Positions 62,201 to 64,000 of a stretch of 64,000 nucleotides of DNA are shown here, in pieces. The stretch is from Sarcocystis neurona (lineage: Eukaryota; Apicomplexa; Conoidasida; Eucoccidiorida; Sarcocystidae). The translations under genes were made by a program, and so were the position numbers. The stretch covers positions 462,408 through 526,407 of the forward strand of contig KL647303.1 of NCBI GenBank assembly GCA_000727475.1, read 5' to 3'. Numbering within the stretch: the first letter of the stretch is position 1; the number at the start of each line of letters is the position of its first letter. The notes below the pieces were generated by a model. That model saw only the letters and a program-made list of their open reading frames with translations. It was not told the DNA's origin and ran no database searches.

Positions 62201-64000
62201 CTACTGCCGCAGCCGCAGTAGCGACACGCTTTTCACAAGAGGAGAAGGAGAGAAAGCAGCAGCAGCTGCTGAACCACGTGGCAGTAGCAACAGCAGCAGG
62301 AGTAGCAAAAGGGAAACAGTAAGCAGGGAGCAGTTGGGGCAGCGTAGCGGATAAGGCGGAGCAGCAGAAAGGGGTGAAAAAGCAGTGGCAGCAGGAGGAT
62401 GAGCCGAACAGCAGCGGAGAGGGACCGAGCAATACAGCTAAAACGAACAGCAGCACAGGACCCGCAGCAGCGGCACGAACGAAACTCAGCAGGGCCCCCT
62501 TGCGGTTGCGCTACCTGCTGTTGACAGTCAACTGCTGCTGCTGGCAGGTAACTGCTGCTGCCGACCTGTGTGGGGTCTTCCACAAGAAGCGGTGCCGCGG
62601 CTGCGCAGTAGTGGCCGTGCATGTGAAGTATGAGGAAAAGTATCAGGAAAGAAATAGTAGTCCCAGCGACGACTTTTCCAGTAGGAATATTCATGGAGTC
62701 GTCTGCATAGCCGTGTGCGTCAGCTGCGTCCTGCAACGAGACAGCTCTTGTGGCGGCGGCGGCTGCCAGGGGTTCGTCTACGCAGCAGCAGTCGAGTGTA
62801 TCAGCAGGTGGCGGCTGCGTAGGTTTCTGCTACTGCCTGCGCTGCTGCGGCGGTTGGCAGAGCTGTACAACACCGCATGTCGCGGGGTGCTTGCTGCTGC
62901 ATTTGTTGCTCCCGCAGCTACTGCGTATGCTGCTGCTTCTTCTCGATGTGGGAGTGCCTCGATTTTTGTTCTGCGTATGCTGCTGCCGCTTCTTCGATTC
63001 TACGTGCTGCAGCTGCTGCTGTGTGGGCTGTGCTGCTGCGTGTACGACTGCTGCAGCGAGTCTTGCGTCTGTTTTTTTGCATTTGCTGCTGGTGGTGGTG
63101 CGTCGCCTTCTGTGTTTATGCTGCTCCTGTTGCTGCGGTTTTGTAGGCGGCGCTGCTCTTTTACGCAGCTGCTTTGCGTGTGGGGGAGCCGCTACAGCGG
63201 GGATTCCTCGGCTCTGCAGCGGCCGCAGCACTGCGGACGCATGCAGCACTAGGGAGTAGCAGCAGCGGCAGGGCAGGCACAGCAGCAGCAGCGAAGTGTC
63301 GAAGACTGCTGAAGCGCCGGTGCCGTTCTGCGCTGCTGCGGTGTTTGCCCTCGCTGCTGCTGCAGGTGCTGCTGCAGGAGCAGCAGCAACAGCAGCAACA
63401 CTGGGGCACATTAACACAGGCTACTCTCCTCCAGAGCGCGATGCAGAGGGCAGTGTTCCCGTCGTTTCTCACGTCCGGCAGCAGCAGCAGCGAGCTGAAC
63501 GGCATGCAGCAGCAGCAACGGCTCTACGCGGGGCAGCAGAGAGACAAACTCTTGCATAGAGAAGGGGAGACGAGCGCTGGGAAGGCAGCTATGACGACTG
63601 TTGAAATTTCGGCTGTCGCTGATGCATGCAGCCGCGCAGACCGAGCCGTCGCTGCTGCTGCAGCGGCAGACAGCGGGTGGTGGCGCTCGTTCCCTGGGGG
63701 ACGTGGCAGCAGCGGTGGCAGCTCTGCAACCCAGCAGTGGCTGCTGCTTCTGCAGGAAGTACTGCTTTACGTTTTGACGGAGACCGAGGAAGAACGGAAC
63801 AGCAGCAGCGGATTAGAAGGAAGAGAGGGGAGCTGCGACGCTCTTCGGGCAACTGCTGTTGCTCTTGCAGCAGCAGGTGATGAGGCGGCAGCAGCAGCAG
63901 CAGTCTCATCGCCACGTCGAGGACCCGCCAAAGCAGCAGAGCAAAGCGCTGCAGCTGGAGAAGACGCAGGAACACGAGGGAGAGCAGTAGGAGCAGAAGA
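44096..64000 (+). CDS. NUP98: NUP98-NUP96 nucleoporin precursor (partial, runs off the window)
   Basis: This is one very large spliced gene; exons are listed separately. The product has the Nup98-Nup96 order: GLFG repeats, a GLEBS-like segment, more GLFG repeats, a low-complexity linker, the Nup98 autoproteolytic domain with HFS, then the Nup96 helical scaffold. In other eukaryotes the chain cuts itself after the Phe of HFS into Nup98 (mobile FG barrier, mRNA export through Gle2/Rae1) and Nup96 (Y-complex member). The exon joins through exon 8 agree in codon phase, and the conserved patterns appear in the order I remember from vertebrate Nup96. The model gives about 3,300 residues, nearly twice the usual size, because of Gln, Ala, Ser and Gly runs inserted between the conserved parts. 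Toxoplasma Nup302, as I recall, is a comparable fused protein. The last exon is open at 64000. Confidence 0.88.
44295..45585 (+). other. NUP98 intron 1
   Basis: The donor is CAG|GTAATT and the acceptor CGTCTCCGCAG. It contains (TATG)n microsatellite at 44460-44720 and 45000-45200. The frame open upstream of 45586 (from 45477) is intron sequence, not an N-terminus. Confidence 0.8.
45586..49925 (+). CDS. NUP98: NUP98 exon 2: GLFG region, GLEBS-like motif, linker, start of autoproteolytic domain
   Basis: It is 4,340 bases, phase 1 in and phase 0 out. Codons up to about 48240 are almost wholly GLFG/SLFG/LLFG repeats spaced by Gly/Ser/Ala/Thr/Gln; the CAG runs give poly-Gln or poly-Ser. A GLEBS-like insert sits at 46140-46250. 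From about 48240 to 49700 the linker is FG-poor, Ala/Gln/Glu-rich and acidic near 49130-49240. The exon ends with the first half of the Nup98 peptidase domain: TTEPSIETLHQLTEGELARL, DFSISRLGYGSIKWPG, DLRGVDLDQVVFIQNLE. The segment 48430-48650 is Arg-rich and less typical, and could hide a small intron. Confidence 0.88.
46140..46250 (+). other. GLEBS-like Gle2/Rae1-binding motif inside the GLFG repeats
   Basis: Residues about 252-288 break the FG pattern: FQPHKTDDGLLMSICVGALA, then ESCQEEERWRVYQQQRGG. In Nup98 proteins the GLEBS motif has an I-x-A-M-x-x-[YF] strand, an acidic K-S-x-E-E-L-R-x-E-D-Y helix and a basic end. Here SICVGALAESCQEEERWRVYQQQRG keeps the hydrophobic strand, the E-E-x-R-x-x-x-Y spacing and the position between two FG blocks. 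Binding to Gle2 is inferred from the family, not shown. Confidence 0.65.
48560..48573. repeat. GGTGTACGTACACC palindrome within NUP98 coding sequence
   Basis: A perfect copy within exon 2, read as part of EVYVHRA. Its flanks (GAGGTGTACGTACACCGCG) match the 5975 copy on both sides. Confidence 0.85.
49740..51090 (+). other. Nup98 autoproteolytic domain, split by intron 2
   Basis: From exon 2: EGYTTEPSIETLHQLTEGEL, GYGSIKWPG and LDQVVFIQNLE. From exon 3: VSVYPDESVTPAVGEGLNKR, AIITLKN, an insert of about 45 Gln/Gly/Ala-rich residues, then RVKKYTQRMGAKFINLDPAT, GDWVFEVEHFSTYRF. The His-Phe-Ser triad that performs the N-O acyl shift is at 51075-51083; by family precedent the peptide bond before that Ser is cut. 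All core segments are present, so the domain should be active. The insert lies in the loop after the AIITL strand. Confidence 0.88.
49926..50798 (+). other. NUP98 intron 2, with a palindrome copy
   Basis: The donor is GAG|GTGCGG and the acceptor CCGCTGTTCAG, phase 0. Bases 49940-50400 are TATATG microsatellite with two related blocks (near 50045 and 50225). A perfect GGTGTACGTACACC lies at 50567-50580. Confidence 0.8.
50799..53474 (+). CDS. NUP98: NUP98-NUP96 exon 3: end of peptidase domain, acidic linker, start of Nup96
   Basis: It is 892 codons, phase 0 at both ends; donor CGG|GTAAAG. After HFSTYRF comes an acidic run (DEEDEEEEAEEEELP) and a long Gln/Ala/Ser-rich linker to about 52640. Islands of non-repeat sequence (VRCAPLITHDGLLALPSSLL) may correspond to the N-terminal part of Nup96. 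From about 52800 it is helical: LLRLLQLFKEQLCLYAGLSE, LVDALYNAPYLLQTWRLLVI, RIFEWVLAECGKELATFFNE, and it ends ERRLLAAFLLAAGGR. The last part resembles the Nup96 helix pair preceding the [FY]-x-x-L-x-G-x-[RK]-I motif. The frame stays open to 54176, but that part reads pyrimidine-rich intron. Confidence 0.8.
53475..54732 (+). other. Intron 3 with four-copy tandem repeat
   Basis: The acceptor is ATAAATTTGCTGCAG. Between 54125 and 54395 a unit of about 62 bp (core GCAGGGGTCTAAYATGCGTCC ... AGAGATGAATATRTAGGTA) is repeated about four times. The frames open at 53475-54060 are Ser/Ala/Leu-rich and lack conserved pattern. Confidence 0.65.
54733..54843 (+). CDS. NUP98: NUP96 exon 4 (37 codons)
   Basis: Phase 0 at both ends; donor GAT|GTAAGT. 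It reads LRETVDLLLQEG, a Gly insert, then YPHLALCVAAHVQQQTGSD. Following GGR from exon 3 it reproduces the Nup96 pattern in which a helix leading to G-D is followed by [RH]-L-A-L-L-L-[AS]-[QA]. Confidence 0.75.
54844..56765 (+). other. Intron 4
   Basis: TATATG and GTATAC microsatellite fills 54870-55370 and 55780-56050. Bases 56150-56760 are pyrimidine-rich with CTG tracts. A frame from 56613 (after GAGCCCAG) joins exon 5 without a stop, so the exon could start there; I prefer 56766 because it keeps the expected distance between helices. Confidence 0.55.
56766..57575 (+). CDS. NUP98: NUP96 exon 5 (270 codons)
   Basis: Acceptor GTTGGCGACAG, donor AGA|GTAAGC, phase 0 at both ends. It starts FVYLDMLQTAAYKFPWLRPS, then PAVLRLYRLLQPLDSGVW, matching the Nup96 R-[LI]-x-[IL]-[YF]-x-L-L-[AS]-G pattern. 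About 130 residues of Ala/Glu/Arg-rich insert follow. Then LPILLSWRQQLAAVLLFKNA matches the D-W-x-x-x-L-[AG]-[LI]-x-L-W-Y helix. The rest is Lys/Gln/Glu-rich. Confidence 0.75.
57576..58330 (+). other. Intron 5
   Basis: It contains (TCTA)n at 57870-57905 and TATATA at 57930-57950. The acceptor for exon 6 is uncertain: GGTGGACACAG (58330), CTCGAGCAG (58351) and GCTGCTGCAG (58360) all keep the frame. Confidence 0.5.
58331..58641 (+). CDS. NUP98: NUP96 exon 6
   Basis: Phase 0 in (start uncertain) and phase 2 out, donor CTGAG|GTACGA. It begins LLLLEQLLQLDVASP, passes a Ser/Ala insert and ends PVFDLQYLLL. This corresponds to the Nup96 stretch D-[VA]-x-Y-x-L-L-[KR]-[LH]. The phase 2 exit fits the acceptor at 60279. 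Confidence 0.6.
58642..60279 (+). other. Intron 6 with diverged tandem repeats
   Basis: Blocks of about 75-145 bp are repeated. TTTGGGTGTAGYGTATATCTGTATA occurs near 58993 and 59068. GCGCGTACATACAGG/GTGCGTACGTACAGG occur at 59033 and 59158. GCGCAGATG(A/G)RTGTRTACC ... GAATAGAGTA occurs at 59491 and 59637. The sequence between is TA microsatellite. Confidence 0.6.
60280..60614 (+). CDS. NUP98: NUP96 exon 7
   Basis: The acceptor is CATTCCCTTCGAG and the donor CCCG|GTATCG; phase 2 in and phase 1 out. It reads CGCSSAVEIFDPPSHTPYAL, DYFFAWTAAVIFTLHI, an Ala/Arg insert, then IWSFLNAAEAVQLHRVCAAF, AAELLLADAWPYACGVMLLS. These match the Nup96 P-L-D-Y-x-x-[SA]-W-x-[LT] helix and the F-A-x-x-L-x-x-x-G-L-W-x-W-A-[IV]-x-[VM]-L-L helix in order and spacing. 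Confidence 0.78.
60615..61782 (+). other. Intron 7 with three-copy repeat
   Basis: CTG-rich pyrimidine sequence fills 60640-61000. Three copies of GACGWCTTGGTGRATRYCTACCA...CTATCCATRTATAT (the last truncated) lie near 61458, 61578 and 61733, each about 120-150 bases apart. (TA)n lies at 61205-61222. Confidence 0.65.
61783..62009 (+). CDS. NUP98: NUP96 exon 8
   Basis: The acceptor is GCGTGTGGCTGCAG and the donor CAG|GTGAGT; phase 1 in and phase 0 out. It reads RGIAAVRWWLLRFARTFSCW, an Ala/Glu insert, then VLRERVGLPRWWMDEADALF and ALQQQKFFQ. This fits the Nup96 R-x-x-A-[VI]-R-x-L-L helix and the L-x-[VI]-P-x-[KRW]-[WL]-[IM]-x-E-A-x-A helix. Confidence 0.75.
62010..62862 (+). other. Intron 8, CAG-rich on the plus strand
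   Basis: It holds a purine-rich CAG/GAG tract at 62020-62470, open on both strands (Gln/Ala/Glu on plus, Leu/Ser/Cys on minus), so it could be coding. It may be an alternative exon continuation, but no conserved Nup96 pattern is seen in it. Confidence 0.4.
62863..63039 (+). CDS. NUP98: NUP96 exon 9 (tentative)
   Basis: An acceptor GGTTGGCAGAG and a possible donor TGC|GTGTAC bound 59 codons, phase 0 at both ends. The start LYNTACRGVLAAAFVAPAAT resembles the Nup96 helix W-x-x-[AC]-H-x-[LV]-x-x-x-x-[LV]-A-[PS] that follows the E-A-x-A helix of exon 8. The later part (LRMLLPLLRFYVLQLLLCG) is hydrophobic. Both borders are guesses. Confidence 0.4.
63147..64000 (+). CDS. NUP98: NUP96 exon 10, open at the window edge
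   Basis: The acceptor TTGCTGCGGTTTTGTAG is strong and the exon is in phase 0. The frame stays open to the last base. It starts ALLFYAAALRVGEPLQRGFL, carries Gln/Ser/Ala runs, and at about 63597 reads TTVEISAVADACSRADRAVA, followed by ATQQWLLLLQEVLLYVLTET. These resemble the last helices of Nup96 (I-x-x-L-[CA]-x-R-[IV] and the terminal helix), so the stop codon should lie shortly beyond the window. Confidence 0.65.

Noticed and set aside
1..64000. tRNA, rRNA, telomeric (TTTAGGG) arrays and retroelement proteins
   Set aside because: I looked for cloverleaf-like segments, TTTAGGG runs, and reverse transcriptase or integrase motifs and saw none; a weak or degenerate copy could have escaped reading by eye.

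Overview
The window looks like nuclear DNA of a coccidian apicomplexan, most probably an Eimeria-type genome. Three things in the sequence point that way: dense (CAG/CTG)n tracts that stay open as poly-Gln, poly-Ala and poly-Ser; intron-rich genes with GT-AG junctions; and alternation of repeat-rich blocks (TATATG/GTATAC microsatellites, CTG tracts) with a repeat-poor block (about 25-39 kb). No bacterial-style operon, CRISPR array, rRNA or tRNA was recognised. One assembly gap (N) lies at 39875-40521.

Layout. (1) 1-17 kb: repeat-rich. I read a spliced minus-strand gene through it, with supported exons at 14860-14762, 13159-12169, 9819-9626, 7367-6579 and 5034-4900. Two of its exons resemble the RST and TAFH folds, so a TAF4-like (TFIID) protein is my tentative reading. 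(2) 17.7-24.9 kb: a plus-strand three-exon gene (17722-17868, 19075-19726, 24506-24867) for a two-helix membrane protein with three C-terminal W-x-x-[VI]-R motifs, reminiscent of the OCIA family; its large intron holds AT microsatellites and CTG blocks. (3) 25-39 kb: repeat-poor, mostly small minus-strand genes with short exons. Gene F is partial (27.2-26.9 kb). Gene D (30985-29573) has a signal peptide. Gene C (34936-32521) has one membrane helix. Gene E (38936-37030) gives a 173-residue model. None is recognised by family. (4) 39.4-41.2 kb: an 18-bp tandem CTG-type repeat broken by the gap. (5) 43.3-44.1 kb: a probable divergent minus-strand coding stretch. (6) 44.1 kb to the right edge: one very large plus-strand gene, NUP98-NUP96.

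The NUP98-NUP96 gene is the main result. It has a GLFG-repeat N-terminus split by a GLEBS-like (Gle2/Rae1-binding) motif, a complete autoproteolytic domain with HFS at the expected site, and then a Nup96-type alpha-helical scaffold spread over at least seven further exons. I joined the exons by GT-AG sites and by codon phase; most junctions agree in phase. The gene is still open at base 64000, just short of the expected Nup96 C-terminus.

The most unexplained signal is a perfect 14-bp palindrome, GGTGTACGTACACC (variant GGTGTACATACACC). Four copies lie within 300 bp at 4.47-4.77 kb, two more at 5.8-6.0 kb, one is inside NUP98 coding sequence and one is in a NUP98 intron. All splice models here come from reading the sequence alone and need transcripts to confirm them.
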